Assembly: GCF_051859025.1 (NCBI RefSeq)
Contig: NZ_JBHYGL010000009.1
Location: 62,001 to 126,000, forward strand
Direction of reading: 5' to 3'
Length of the DNA stretch: 64,000 bases
From: Falsiroseomonas sp051859025
GTDB taxonomy: Bacteria > Pseudomonadota > Alphaproteobacteria > Acetobacterales > Acetobacteraceae
Shown here: positions 25,929 to 35,008 of the stretch, in pieces
Layout: each line of letters opens with the position of its first letter
How positions within the stretch are numbered: the stretch's first letter is position 1
Notes under the pieces: generated by a model
The model's database searches: none
What the model was told of the DNA's origin: nothing
Seen by the model: only the letters and a program-made list of their open reading frames with translations
Position numbers and translations under genes: made by a program

Positions 25929-26648
25929 ATGACCACCGCAACCACCGCCACCGCCACCGCGACGCGCAGCACCACCGGTGCCGCCACGGCCACCAGCACC
26001 GCCACCGCCAATGCGGCGACGAGTTCCGCCGCCGCCAATGCGGCGCGGTCGCTCGGCGGCGACATGACGACCTTCCTGAAGCTGCTGACCACGCAGCTGC
26101 GGCACCAGGACCCGACCCAGCCCATGGACCCCAACCAGCTGACGCAGCAGCTCGCGCAATTCGCGGGGGTGGAGCAGCAGATCGCCACCAACCAGCACAT
26201 GGAAGCGCTGCTCGGCCTGCAACGCACCTCCGCCCTCGTCGCGGCGACGCCGATGATGGGGCGGGAGGTGGAGGTCTCCGCCGACCATCTGCAACTCTCC
26301 AACGGCACGGCGCAGGAAGTGCGGCTGCCGCCGGCCTCCGGCAACGTCACGCGCGCCCGGGTGGCGCTGACGGACAGCACCGGCGCGGTGATCCGCGATG
26401 CCGTCGTGCCGCTCGGCTCTGCCGCCACCGGCTGGAGCTGGGATGGCAAGAACGCGCAGGGCCGCGGGCTGGCCGATGGCCGCTTCGGGCTGAGCGTGAC
26501 GGGGGTGGACGCGACCGGCGGCACCACCGGCGCCCTGTCCGCCGTGGTGGCGGGCACCGTGACCGGCATCTCCCAGGACAGGGACGGCGTGCAACTGGCC
26601 GTCGGCGCCATGACAACCGGCTTCGATTCGTTACGCCGCGTGCGGTGA
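25929..26648 (+). CDS. flgD: Flagellar hook assembly (capping) protein FlgD
   Basis: A 239-residue hook scaffold that caps the growing hook and is later discarded. An Ala/Thr-rich first 40 residues are followed by the family core DMTTFLKLLTTQLRHQDPTQPMDPNQLTQQLAQFAGVEQQIATN, then the FlgD Ig/Tudor-like part with GWSWDGKNAQGRGLADGRF. GGGAGG lies 7 bases before the ATG at 25929. It shares the fliK transcript and is followed by a hairpin that probably ends it. Confidence 0.95.
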   Translation: MTTATTATATATRSTTGAATATSTATANAATSSAAANAARSLGGDMTTFLKLLTTQLRHQDPTQPMDPNQLTQQLAQFAGVEQQIATNQHMEALLGLQRTSALVAATPMMGREVEVSADHLQLSNGTAQEVRLPPASGNVTRARVALTDSTGAVIRDAVVPLGSAATGWSWDGKNAQGRGLADGRFGLSVTGVDATGGTTGALSAVVAGTVTGISQDRDGVQLAVGAMTTGFDSLRRVR

Positions 26649-26656
26649 TGGCGACC

Positions 26657-26702
26657 CCGGGGGCGGGGTACCCGGCAGGGATTGCCGGTGCCACGCCCCC
26701 GG
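26657..26702 (+). terminator. Imperfect long hairpin after flgD
   Basis: The arm beginning ccgggggcg at 26657 pairs with the arm ending cgcccccgg at 26702 with two or three mismatches, around agggatt. It starts nine bases past the flgD stop and precedes the fliF control region, so it probably ends the fliK-flgD transcript. No T run follows. Confidence 0.55.
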
Positions 26703-26774
26703 AATCAATGGCTTGCCGGGCGTTGTTTCGCCTTGAAATGACTCAGTAAGCGATGCTGCCGGAACGAGCCGCGG

Positions 26775-26789
26775 TTAACAGGAGGTAAA
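26775..26789 (+). promoter_or_regulatory. CtrA-like box upstream of fliF
   Basis: TTAA-caggagg-TAAA, against the CtrA consensus TTAA-N7-TTAA. It lies 109 bases before the fliF ATG. The same form, TTAA-N7-TAAA with CAG after the first half, occurs before fliO (60416-60430). TTAA is extremely rare in this GC-rich window. Confidence 0.55.
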
Positions 26790-26883
26790 GGCACCCGGCA
26801 GAAGATGCCCACCGCGCGGCAGGACGCCGCCCGGGAGATCGCATGGTGCGCAAGCTGGCAACGGGCATGAAGGCGGGGCGGTA

Positions 26884-28554
26884 ATGGGTGGCCTCGGCAA
26901 CCTTCTGGTGGTTCTCCGTGGCCTCGGCCCCGCGCGGTTGATCGCGCTGGGCTTCGTCGCTCTGGCGACGCTCGGTATCATCGGCTTCCTGGCGCTGCGC
27001 AGCGCCGATGTGCCGATGGCGCTGCTCTACGGCGATCTCGACCAGCGTGATGCCGCGCAGGTGGTCCAGGCGCTGGAACGCGCCCGCGTGCCCCACCGCA
27101 TCAGCCAGAATGGCGCGGAGGTGATGGTGCCGACCGAACAGGTCGCCCGCCTCCGCCTGCAGCTCGCCCGCGATGGCATCCCCGCCGGCGGCTCCGTCGG
27201 CTATGAGATCTTCGACCGCCAGGGCGGCCTGACCGCCACGCCCTTCCAGCAGGACCTCAACCGCGTGCGCGCCCTGGAAGGGGAGATCGCGCGGTCGATC
27301 CGCACGCTCCACGGCGTCTCCGCCGCCCGCGTCCACCTGGTGATGCCGCGGCGGGAGCCCTTCTCCCGCGAGCGTGGCGAGGCGCAGGCGAGCGTGGTGC
27401 TGCAGATGCGCGGCAGCCAGCGGCTGGACCGGGAAGGCGTGCAGGCGGTGCTGCACCTCGTCTCCGCCGCCGTGCCGGGCCTGAAGCCGCAGAACGTCTC
27501 CATCGTCGATGGCCGCGCCGAATTGCTGGCGCGCGGCGGCCAGGCGCTGCCCGGTTCCGAACAGGGCATGGCGCTGAGCGCGGAGGAGATGAAGCGCGCG
27601 CAGGAGATGCGGATCGCCCGCGGGGTGGAGGAGATGCTGGAACGCACCCTCGGCACCGGCCGGGTGCGGGTGGAGGCGACGGTCGAGCTGGATACCGACC
27701 GCGTGCAGATCACCGAGCAGCGCTTCGACCCGGACAACCAGGTGCCGCGCAGCACCTCCTCCTCCACCGAATCGAACCGGAGCGGCGAACCGCAGAACGT
27801 CTCCGTCGCCAACCAGCTGCCGGGCGCGCCGACGACGCAATCCTCCGGCCCGCAATCCTCCGAGAACAAGCAGGAGGAGACGACCAATTTCGAGATCGGC
27901 CAGACCAGCCGCACCACGGTGCGCCAGGCCCCCGTGCTGAAGCGCCTGTCCGTCGCCGTGCTGGTCGATGGCGTGATGGACCCGGGCGATGGCGCCACCG
28001 CGCCGCGCTTCCGCGAACGGAACCGGGAGGAGCTGGACCGCATCGCCGCCCTGGTGCGCGGCGCCATCGGCTTCGACGAACGCCGCGGCGACCGGCTGGA
28101 GGTCGCGAGCCTGCGCTTCGCGGAGCCGATGGGCGGCCCGGCGGCGGAGGATGCGCCGACCCTGCTGGCCACGCTGCTGACGCCGGCGGTGGTGACGCGC
28201 CTGACGGAAAGCGCGCTGCTGGCGCTGGTGGCCCTGATGGCGCTGCTGCTGCTGGGCCGCCCCGTGGTGTCGCGCATCACCGCCTCCATGCAGCCGCAGC
28301 CGGCGCTGGCGGCGGGCGGCGGCGCGATGCTGGCGGCGGAAGGCGGCGCCATCGCCCCAGCGTCGGCTGGCGCGCTGCCCGGCCCCGCCAATGCCAATGA
28401 AGCACCGGCCGCCGAGGAATATGTCGATGTCGCGATGGTGCAGGGCCAGCTCCGCGCCTCCTCGCTCAGCCGCGTCTCGGGCCTGGTCGACAAGCATCCG
28501 GATGAGGCGCTGGCCCTGATCCGCCGCTGGCTGTCGCCGGAGGATCGTCGATGA
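26884..28554 (+). CDS. fliF: Flagellar MS-ring protein FliF
   Basis: A 556-residue membrane protein whose copies form the MS ring, the foundation of the basal body. It has an N-terminal helix (about residues 18-37), ring-building motifs with MALLYGDLDQRDAAQVVQAL, SVGYEIFDRQGGLTATPFQQ and VHLVMPRREPFSRE, a second helix near 440-460, and a cytoplasmic tail that binds FliG, ending VDKHPDEALALIRRWLSPED. First gene of an eight-gene plus-strand operon; it overlaps fliG by four bases. A CtrA-like box lies upstream. Confidence 0.96.
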   Translation: MGGLGNLLVVLRGLGPARLIALGFVALATLGIIGFLALRSADVPMALLYGDLDQRDAAQVVQALERARVPHRISQNGAEVMVPTEQVARLRLQLARDGIPAGGSVGYEIFDRQGGLTATPFQQDLNRVRALEGEIARSIRTLHGVSAARVHLVMPRREPFSRERGEAQASVVLQMRGSQRLDREGVQAVLHLVSAAVPGLKPQNVSIVDGRAELLARGGQALPGSEQGMALSAEEMKRAQEMRIARGVEEMLERTLGTGRVRVEATVELDTDRVQITEQRFDPDNQVPRSTSSSTESNRSGEPQNVSVANQLPGAPTTQSSGPQSSENKQEETTNFEIGQTSRTTVRQAPVLKRLSVAVLVDGVMDPGDGATAPRFRERNREELDRIAALVRGAIGFDERRGDRLEVASLRFAEPMGGPAAEDAPTLLATLLTPAVVTRLTESALLALVALMALLLLGRPVVSRITASMQPQPALAAGGGAMLAAEGGAIAPASAGALPGPANANEAPAAEEYVDVAMVQGQLRASSLSRVSGLVDKHPDEALALIRRWLSPEDRR

Positions 28555-29573
28555 GCATGACCTATTCCAACGCCGCGACCGCATCGTTGTCCGGCCCCCA
28601 CAAGGCCGCCGTGCTGATGCTGGCGCTGGGCGAGGAACGGGCGGCCATGCTGCTCGGCCGCATGCATGACGACGAGGTGCGCGACGTCTCCGCCGCCATG
28701 GCGTCCCTTGGCCCCGTCTCCGCCCCCACCGTCGAACAGCTCTGCAACGAGTTCAGCGACGCGCTGGGCGATGCCGGGTCGCTGATGGGCGGGTGGGAGG
28801 CGACCGAGCGGCTGCTGCTGCGCTCGCTGCCCAAGGAACGCGTCTCCCTGATCATGGATGAGCTGCGCGGCCCGGCCGGGCGGACCATGTGGGACAAGCT
28901 CGGCAACGTGAATGAGAACGTGCTGGCGAACTACCTGAAGAACGAATACCCGCAGACCGTCGCCGTGGTGCTGTCCCGCATCCGGCCGGATCACGCGGCG
29001 CGCGTGCTGTCGCTGCTGCCCGAAGCCTTCTCCATGGAAGTCGTCATGCGCATGCTGCGCATGGAAAGCCCGCAGGCGGAGGCGCTGGAAGGCGTCGAGC
29101 GCACGCTGAAGGCGGAGTTCATGTCGAACCTGGCGCGCGCCACGCGCCGCGACCCGCATGAGCTGATGGCCGAGATCTTCAACAACCTCGACCGTTCCAC
29201 CGAGAACCGCATGATGGCGGCGCTGGAAGGCGTGTCCGACGACAGCGCGTCCCGCATCCGCCAGCTGATGTTCACCTTCGAGGATCTGAAGCGCCTCGAC
29301 GCCAACGGCATCCCGGTGCTGCTGCGCGCGGTGGAGAAGGACAAGCTGGCGATCGCGCTGAAGGGCGCGTCCGAGCAGCTGCGCGAGCTGTTCCTGCGCG
29401 GCATGTCCGAACGCGCCGGCCGCATGCTGCGCGACGACATCGCGGCCCTCGGCCCCGTGCGCCTCAAGGATGTCGAGGAAGCGCAGGCGATCATCGTCGC
29501 GCTGGCCAAGGACCTCTCCCAGCAGGGCGCGCTGCGCCTGACCGACGGCGGACAGGAGATGATGGTGGAATGA
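28551..29573 (+). CDS. fliG: Flagellar motor switch protein FliG
   Basis: A 340-residue cytoplasmic rotor protein joining the MS ring to FliM/FliN and carrying the charged helix that meets the stator. Armadillo-like repeats are visible: KAAVLMLALGEERAAMLL at the N-terminus, VLANYLKNEYPQTVAVVLSRI in the middle and FTFEDLKRLDANGIPVLLRAVEKDKLAIALKGASEQLRELFLRGMSERAG in the torque-generating C-terminal domain (abridged here to its landmarks). Its ATG overlaps the fliF stop, and its stop overlaps the fliH start. Confidence 0.97.
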   Translation: MSMTYSNAATASLSGPHKAAVLMLALGEERAAMLLGRMHDDEVRDVSAAMASLGPVSAPTVEQLCNEFSDALGDAGSLMGGWEATERLLLRSLPKERVSLIMDELRGPAGRTMWDKLGNVNENVLANYLKNEYPQTVAVVLSRIRPDHAARVLSLLPEAFSMEVVMRMLRMESPQAEALEGVERTLKAEFMSNLARATRRDPHELMAEIFNNLDRSTENRMMAALEGVSDDSASRIRQLMFTFEDLKRLDANGIPVLLRAVEKDKLAIALKGASEQLRELFLRGMSERAGRMLRDDIAALGPVRLKDVEEAQAIIVALAKDLSQQGALRLTDGGQEMMVE

Positions 29574-30250
29574 GCACGCCCGACGAAGGGGGCGCCGGCT
29601 GGTACGCCGCGCTGCCCCGCCCGCTCTCCCGCAGCTCCGCCCTTGCCGGCACGCCCTACGCCTTCTCCCTGGATGATTTCAGCGAGCAGGAGCCGGTCGT
29701 CTGCGCGCCGGAGCCGGAGCCCGCGCCGGAGCCCGAGCCCGATCCGCTGCCCGCCCTGCTGGCAGCGGCGCGCGCCGAGGGCTTCGCCGCCGGCCGCGAC
29801 GCCGGGCGGGAGGAGGCGATGCGCAGCATCGAGGCCGCGACCGCGGCGACGCTGCGCGATGCGGCTTCCGCCCTGTCGCTCGGCGTGGCGGAAGCGCGGG
29901 AGGTCGCGGAGGAGACGGCGGATGCGGTGGCTCGTGCTGCCCTGGCCGCGGTGCTGGCCGCGCTGCCGACGCTGGCGGCGCGATGCGGGGAGGCGGAGGT
30001 GATCCGCTTCGCCGAAGGGCTGCTGCCCTGCCTGGCGGGCGAGCCCAGCGTGGCGCTGCGCGTGGCGCCGGACCTGGTGGCCCCCGTCGCCGCCCGCTTC
30101 GCCGACCAGCCGCGGCTTGAAGTGCATGCGGATGCGACGCTGGCGCGCGGCGATGCCCGCGCATCCTGGCGTGGCGGAGAAGCGGCGCGGCACGCGGAAG
30201 CGGCGCGCCGCGTGGTGATGGACGCATTCGCTGGCTTCGGCCTGGCGTAG
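29570..30250 (+). CDS. fliH: Flagellar assembly protein FliH-like
   Basis: A 226-residue soluble protein in the fliH slot between fliG and fliN. The N-terminal 60 residues include FSLDDFSEQE and a Glu/Pro-rich linker. A long Ala/Glu helix follows, with GFAAGRDAGREEAMRSIEAATAATLRDAA (the Gly-rich FliH helix). FliH binds FliI and holds it inactive until it docks at the export gate. Sequence conservation is low in this family, so the call relies on helix pattern and position. The ATG overlaps the fliG stop. Confidence 0.82.
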   Translation: MSTPDEGGAGWYAALPRPLSRSSALAGTPYAFSLDDFSEQEPVVCAPEPEPAPEPEPDPLPALLAAARAEGFAAGRDAGREEAMRSIEAATAATLRDAASALSLGVAEAREVAEETADAVARAALAAVLAALPTLAARCGEAEVIRFAEGLLPCLAGEPSVALRVAPDLVAPVAARFADQPRLEVHADATLARGDARASWRGGEAARHAEAARRVVMDAFAGFGLA

Positions 30251-30260
30251 GGAGAGACCC

Positions 30261-30590
30261 ATGAGCGAGACGCGCAATCCCCTGGTGCTGGACGAGCTGA
30301 AGGAAGTGGACCCGGCGATCCGCCGCGCCGCGCAAGGCAGCGGCGACCTCGGCGCCATCTACGACATCCCCGTGCAGGTCAGCGCCGTGCTCGGCCGCGC
30401 GACGATGCAGGTAAGCCAGCTGCTGAAGCTCGGCCGCGGCGCGATGATCGAGCTGGACCGCAAGCTGGGGGAGGCGGTGGACATCTATGTCAACAACCGC
30501 CTCGTCGCCCGCGGGGAAGTGGTGATGGTGGGCGACAATCGCCTAGGCATCACGATGACCGAGATCGTCAAGACCGACAGGGCGGGGTGA
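30261..30590 (+). CDS. fliN: Flagellar motor switch protein FliN
   Basis: A 109-residue C-ring subunit of the SpoA fold. The diagnostic stretch is IYDIPVQVSAVLGRATMQVSQLLKLGRGAMIELDRKLGEAVDIYVNNRLVARGEVVMVGDNRLGITMTEIV (given in landmarks: PVQVSAVLGR near residue 37, VNNRLVARGEVV near 77). FliN with FliM forms the base of the C-ring that binds CheY-P and the export ATPase complex. It is close to the minimal length of the family. It is followed four bases later by flbD. Confidence 0.95.
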   Translation: MSETRNPLVLDELKEVDPAIRRAAQGSGDLGAIYDIPVQVSAVLGRATMQVSQLLKLGRGAMIELDRKLGEAVDIYVNNRLVARGEVVMVGDNRLGITMTEIVKTDRAG

Positions 30591-30594
30591 TCCG

Positions 30595-31941
30595 ATGTCC
30601 CGCCTGCTGATCCTCGGCGCGCTGTCCGGTCCGCTCGGCGTCGCCGCGCGCATGGCGCAGTCCCGCGGTGCGGCGATCGCGCAGGCGGACCATCTGGGCG
30701 CGGCGCTGGCGCATCTGCGCGGGCCCGGTGCGGACCTCGTGCTGTGCCATGTCGGCCACGATGTCGCCGGCCTGCTGCGCGGCTTGGCGGCGGAACGGAT
30801 CGCCTGTCCCGTGATCGCCTGTGGGCCGGAGGAATCGGCGGCGGAGGCGATCGCCGCCGTCCGTGCCGGCGCGCGGGATTTTCTTCCGTTGCCGCCGGAT
30901 GCGGACCTGATCGCCGCCATGCTGGAAGCCGCCGCCGGTCACGGGGAAGGCACGCAGGCGCCGGTGGCGCGCGACCCCGCCATGCTGGCGGTGCTGGCGC
31001 GCGCCAACCAGGTGGCGCGGGCTGATGCCAGCGTGCTGATCACCGGCGAAAGCGGCACTGGCAAGGAAGTGCTGGCGCGCCACATCCACGCCGCCAGCCG
31101 CCGCGCCCGTGGCCCCTTCGTGGCGCTGAACTGCGCCGCGCTGCCGGAGGCGCTGCTGGAATCCGAGCTGTTCGGCCATGAGAAGGGCGCCTTCAGCGGT
31201 GCCGTCGCCGCCCGCCGCGGCAAGTTCGAACAGGCCGATGGCGGCACGCTGCTGCTGGACGAGATCGGGGAGATGGACCCGCGCCTGCAGGCCAAGCTCC
31301 TGCGCGCGATCCAGGAACGGGAAGTGGATCGGTTGGGCGGCACGCGCCCCGTGCGCGTGGATGTCCGCATTCTGGCCGCGACCAACCGTGACCTGGCCGC
31401 CGAAGTCCGCGCCGGGCGGTTCCGTGAGGATCTGTATTTCCGCCTCGATGTCGTGCGCCTCAAGCTGCCGCCGCTGCGGGAGCGTCCTTCGGACATCCTG
31501 CCGCTGGCAGAGCATTTCGCCCGCCGCTACGCCGATGCGAATGGCCTCGGCCGCCGCCTGTTCTCGATGGCCGCACGCGCCGCGCTGCTGCGCCATCCCT
31601 GGCCGGGCAATGTGCGGGAGCTGGAGAACGCCGTGCATCGCGCGGTGCTGCTGGCGGAAGGCACCGATATCGGGCCGGAGGCGATCGAGCTTGCCCCCTG
31701 CGCGCCGATGGCTGCCACCGCCCCCACCCCCGCCCAGGGCAGCGTCGAGGGCCTGGTGGGCCGCAAGGTGGAAGAAGTGGAGCGCGACCTCATCATCGGC
31801 ACGCTGTCGCATTGCCTCGGCAACCGCACGCGGGCGGCCGAGATCCTCGGCATCTCCATCCGCGCGCTGCGCAACAAGATCCATGACTATCGCGCATCCG
31901 GCCTCTCCGTGCCTGCGGCGCCCGGCTATGCGGTGGATTGA
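30595..31941 (+). CDS. flbD: FlbD-type sigma-54 flagellar transcriptional activator with altered receiver
   Basis: A 448-residue bacterial enhancer-binding protein. Residues 1-115 are a degenerate receiver; 125-345 an AAA+ domain with Walker A GESGTGKE (151-158), Walker B LLLDEIGEM and arginine-finger region; 400-440 a Fis-type HTH, NRTRAAEILGISIRALRNKI. In Caulobacter FlbD activates class III/IV flagellar promoters with sigma-54. Two oddities: residue 52, the phosphoacceptor Asp of Caulobacter FlbD, is His, and the sigma-54 contact loop is GAFSGA (198-203) rather than GAFTGA. Lies in the fliF operon, whose products are early. Confidence 0.92.
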   Translation: MSRLLILGALSGPLGVAARMAQSRGAAIAQADHLGAALAHLRGPGADLVLCHVGHDVAGLLRGLAAERIACPVIACGPEESAAEAIAAVRAGARDFLPLPPDADLIAAMLEAAAGHGEGTQAPVARDPAMLAVLARANQVARADASVLITGESGTGKEVLARHIHAASRRARGPFVALNCAALPEALLESELFGHEKGAFSGAVAARRGKFEQADGGTLLLDEIGEMDPRLQAKLLRAIQEREVDRLGGTRPVRVDVRILAATNRDLAAEVRAGRFREDLYFRLDVVRLKLPPLRERPSDILPLAEHFARRYADANGLGRRLFSMAARAALLRHPWPGNVRELENAVHRAVLLAEGTDIGPEAIELAPCAPMAATAPTPAQGSVEGLVGRKVEEVERDLIIGTLSHCLGNRTRAAEILGISIRALRNKIHDYRASGLSVPAAPGYAVD

Positions 31942-31944
31942 TCG

Positions 31945-34035
31945 ATGAGCACGACGACGACGCGGCTTTCCGTGCCGGGGTGGATGTCCAATGCGCGGCC
32001 GGGCGGCGATATCGCCCTGGCGCTGGGCGTGGTCGCGCTGATCGCGGTCATGCTGGTGCCGCTGCCGACGGTGCTGCTGGATTTCGGCCTGGCCATTTCC
32101 ATCACCTCCTCTGTCCTCGTGCTGATGGTGGCGCTGTTCCTGCAGCGGCCGCTGGAATTCACCAGCTTCCCGACCGTGCTGCTGCTGACGACGCTGCTGC
32201 GCCTCGGTCTCAATGTCGCGACCACGCGCGCCATCCTGACGCATGGCCATGAAGGCCCGGCGGGGGCGGGGCAGGTGGTATCCGCCTTCGGCGCCTTCCT
32301 GATGGGCGGCGACGTGCTGGTGGGTCTGGTGATCTTCGCCATCCTGCTCCTCGTGAACTTCATGGTCGTCACCAAGGGTTCGGGCCGCATCGCCGAAGTC
32401 GCCGCGCGGTTCAGCCTGGACGCCATGCCGGGCAAGCAGATGGCGATCGATGCCGATCTCTCCGCCGGCATCATCGACGAGACCGAATCGCGCCGCCGGC
32501 GGCGGGAGCTGGAACAGGAGAGCAGCTTCTACGGTGCCATGGACGGTGCCGCAAAATTCGTCCGCGGCGATGCCATCGCCGGCATCCTCGTGACCTTCGT
32601 GAACCTGCTGGGTGGGCTCGCCATCGGGCTTGGCCGCCACGGCATGCCGCTGGGCGATGCGGTGCAGTCCTACTCCCTGCTCACGGTCGGCGACGGCCTG
32701 GTCAGCCAGATCCCGTCCCTGCTCGTCTCCGTCGCCGCCGGCATCGTGGTGACGAAGGCTGGTGCGGAAGGACGTGCCGACCAGCTGCTGGCGACGCAGC
32801 TCGGCTCCGCGCCCAAGCCGCTGGCCATCGCGGCCGGTGGCGCGGTGCTGATGGCGCTGATGCCCGGCATGCCGATGCTGCCCTTCCTGGCCCTGGCCGG
32901 CGCCGCCGGTGGTGCCGCCTGGATCGGCCGCGCGCATGGCAAGGAGAAGCCGGTGGAAGCCGCCATGGCCGCCGCCGCGCCGGGCAGCCCGGCGGCGGAG
33001 GAAGCGCAGGCGCAGGAAGCGCTCCGCGTGGATGGCGTGCGCGTGGAGCTCGGCTACGGCTTGCTGTCGCTGGCGGCCGGCGATGCACCGCGGATGACGG
33101 ACCAGATCCGCGCGCTGCGCCGCACCTTGGCCGGGGAGATGGGCTTCATGCTCCCCTCCATCCGCGTGCAGGACAATCTGACGCTGGAGCCTGACCAGTA
33201 CCTGATCCGCATCAAGGAAGTGGAAGCCGGCCGCGGCTCGCTGCGCGCTTCCCAGTTGCTCGCGATCGATCCTTCGGGCGGGGAGCCGACGCTGCGCGGC
33301 GAACGCTGCCAGGAACCCGCCTTCGGCCTGCCCGCGGTGTGGATCGAGGAGCAGCAGCGGGAGGAAGCGCTGGCGCGCGGCTGCACGGTGGTGGATGCCG
33401 CCGGCGTGCTGGCCACGCATCTGACGGAAATCATGCGCGAGAACATGGCGGAGCTGCTGTCCCACGCCGATACGCGCAGGCTGCTGGACGGCCTGCCGGA
33501 CGAACAGCGCCGCATCGTGCAGGAGATGATCCCCGCCCAGGCCAGCATGGGCACGGTGCAGCGCGTGCTGCAGACCCTGCTGGCGGAGCGCGTGTCGATC
33601 CGCGACCTGCCGACCATCCTGGAAGGCGTGCAGGAAGCCTGTTCCGCCGGCGCCCGCGCGGTGCCCTCCATCGTCGCCACGGTCCGGCTGCGCCTGGCGC
33701 GGCAGCTTACCGATGCGGCGCGCGCCCCGGCCGGGCATGTGCCGCTGGTCTCGCTGAGCGCCGAATGGGAAGCCGCCTTCGGCGAGGCCCTGGTCGGCCC
33801 GGCCGAGGATCGGCAGCTCGCCATGGCGCCCTCCCGCCTCACGGAATTCGTCCGCCGCCTGCGCGATACGCTGGACCAGGCGGCGGCGCAGGGGGAGACG
33901 CCGGTGGTGGTCTGTTCCGGCGCCATCCGGGCGCATGTCCGCGCCGTGGTGGAACGCTTCCGCCCCATGACCACGGTGATGGCGCAGGGCGAGATCCACT
34001 CGCGCGCCCGCATCCGCACCCTCGGACAGGTCTGA
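31945..34035 (+). CDS. flhA: Flagellar export gate protein FlhA
   Basis: A 696-residue component of the type III export gate. Eight hydrophobic helices fill about residues 22-330, with the FHIPEP landmark region LEFTSFPTVLLLTTLLRLGLNVATTR and the cytoplasmic FHIPEP-loop segment around AARFSLDAMPGKQMAIDADL. The cytoplasmic C-terminal ring domain docks chaperone-substrate complexes, with ALRRTLAGEMGFMLPSIRVQDN and LDGLPDEQRRIVQEMIPAQ. Placed three bases after flbD and five before flhF. Length is normal for the family. Confidence 0.97.
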   Translation: MSTTTTRLSVPGWMSNARPGGDIALALGVVALIAVMLVPLPTVLLDFGLAISITSSVLVLMVALFLQRPLEFTSFPTVLLLTTLLRLGLNVATTRAILTHGHEGPAGAGQVVSAFGAFLMGGDVLVGLVIFAILLLVNFMVVTKGSGRIAEVAARFSLDAMPGKQMAIDADLSAGIIDETESRRRRRELEQESSFYGAMDGAAKFVRGDAIAGILVTFVNLLGGLAIGLGRHGMPLGDAVQSYSLLTVGDGLVSQIPSLLVSVAAGIVVTKAGAEGRADQLLATQLGSAPKPLAIAAGGAVLMALMPGMPMLPFLALAGAAGGAAWIGRAHGKEKPVEAAMAAAAPGSPAAEEAQAQEALRVDGVRVELGYGLLSLAAGDAPRMTDQIRALRRTLAGEMGFMLPSIRVQDNLTLEPDQYLIRIKEVEAGRGSLRASQLLAIDPSGGEPTLRGERCQEPAFGLPAVWIEEQQREEALARGCTVVDAAGVLATHLTEIMRENMAELLSHADTRRLLDGLPDEQRRIVQEMIPAQASMGTVQRVLQTLLAERVSIRDLPTILEGVQEACSAGARAVPSIVATVRLRLARQLTDAARAPAGHVPLVSLSAEWEAAFGEALVGPAEDRQLAMAPSRLTEFVRRLRDTLDQAAAQGETPVVVCSGAIRAHVRAVVERFRPMTTVMAQGEIHSRARIRTLGQV

Positions 34036-34039
34036 TCCC

Positions 34040-35008
34040 ATGCGCATCCGGGTGTTGAAGGCGGCCTCCATGCCGGAGGCGATGGCGCGGCTGCGCGATG
34101 AGCTGGGTCCCGATGCGGCCCTGCTGTCGAGCCGCCCGGTGAATGGCGGCGTCGAGGTGACGGGCGGCCTCGACCTCGATGATGAGGATGAGGAACTGCC
34201 GGTGCTGATCGGCCCGCGTCCCCGCGCGCCGCTGCCGGCCGCCTGCCATCAGCGGCGGCAGGATGACAGCGCGGCGATCGCGCTCGATTTCCATCGCGTG
34301 CCGGATGCGCTGGCGCGCCGGCTTTGTGCCGCGCCGCTGGAAGCATCCCTGGAAGCCAGCCTGCGTTTCGCGCGGCTGCCGGATGGCGTGGCGCGGCCGC
34401 TGCTGCTGGCCGGCCCGCCCGGCGCCGGCAAGACGCTGACCTGCGCCAAGCTGGCGGCGCGGCGGGTGCTGGAAGGCGAAGAGCCGCCGCTGGTGATCAG
34501 CGCCGATGGCGAACGCCCCGCCGCCGCCGAACAGCTGGCAGCCTTCACGCAGCTGCTGGGCGCGACGCTGGCCGTGGCGCTGACGCCGGCCGCGGTGGCG
34601 CTGGCCATGGAACAGCGCAGCCCCGGCCAGCCCGTACTGATCGACACCGCCGGCTGCGATCCCTTCGACCCCGCCCAGGCGCGCATGATTGCATCCCTGG
34701 TCGCGGTGACGGGCGCTTCCGTCGCGCTGGTGCTGCCGGGCAGCATGGATGCCGCGGAAGCCGCGGATGTGGCGCGGGCCTTCGGCGCGCTGGGTGCCAC
34801 GCATCTGGTGGCGACGCGGCTCGATGCCTCCCGCCGCATCGGCGCGGTGCTGGCGGCGGCGGCGACGGCGGGGCTTGCGCTGGCGGAAGCCGGCACGGGA
34901 TCGCAGGCCGCGGATGGGCTCACGATGATGGAGCCGGCCTGGCTGGCCGCGCGCCTGCGGCGGCGTTCGCATATCGAAGTCTCCGCGTGGGAGGGAGTGG
35001 GATCATGA
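34040..35008 (+). CDS. flhF: Flagellar SRP-like GTPase FlhF
   Basis: A 322-residue GTPase of the Ffh/FtsY class that sets the site of flagellum assembly, usually at a pole. A short basic/acidic N-terminal region (residues 1-90) precedes the NG domain with P-loop GPPGAGKT (125-132), the DTAG switch (LIDTAGCDPFDPAQ) and TRLDASRRIG in the guanine-specificity position, where TKLDE is more common. It is shorter at the N-terminus than many FlhF. The stop overlaps the flhG start by ATGA, coupling the antagonistic pair. Confidence 0.93.
   Translation: MRIRVLKAASMPEAMARLRDELGPDAALLSSRPVNGGVEVTGGLDLDDEDEELPVLIGPRPRAPLPAACHQRRQDDSAAIALDFHRVPDALARRLCAAPLEASLEASLRFARLPDGVARPLLLAGPPGAGKTLTCAKLAARRVLEGEEPPLVISADGERPAAAEQLAAFTQLLGATLAVALTPAAVALAMEQRSPGQPVLIDTAGCDPFDPAQARMIASLVAVTGASVALVLPGSMDAAEAADVARAFGALGATHLVATRLDASRRIGAVLAAAATAGLALAEAGTGSQAADGLTMMEPAWLAARLRRRSHIEVSAWEGVGS

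Noticed and set aside
26712..26730. Sigma-54 promoter for fliF
   Set aside because: CGGGCG-ttgtt-TCGC keeps the spacing but matches too few consensus bases. The CtrA-like box is the better candidate control site.
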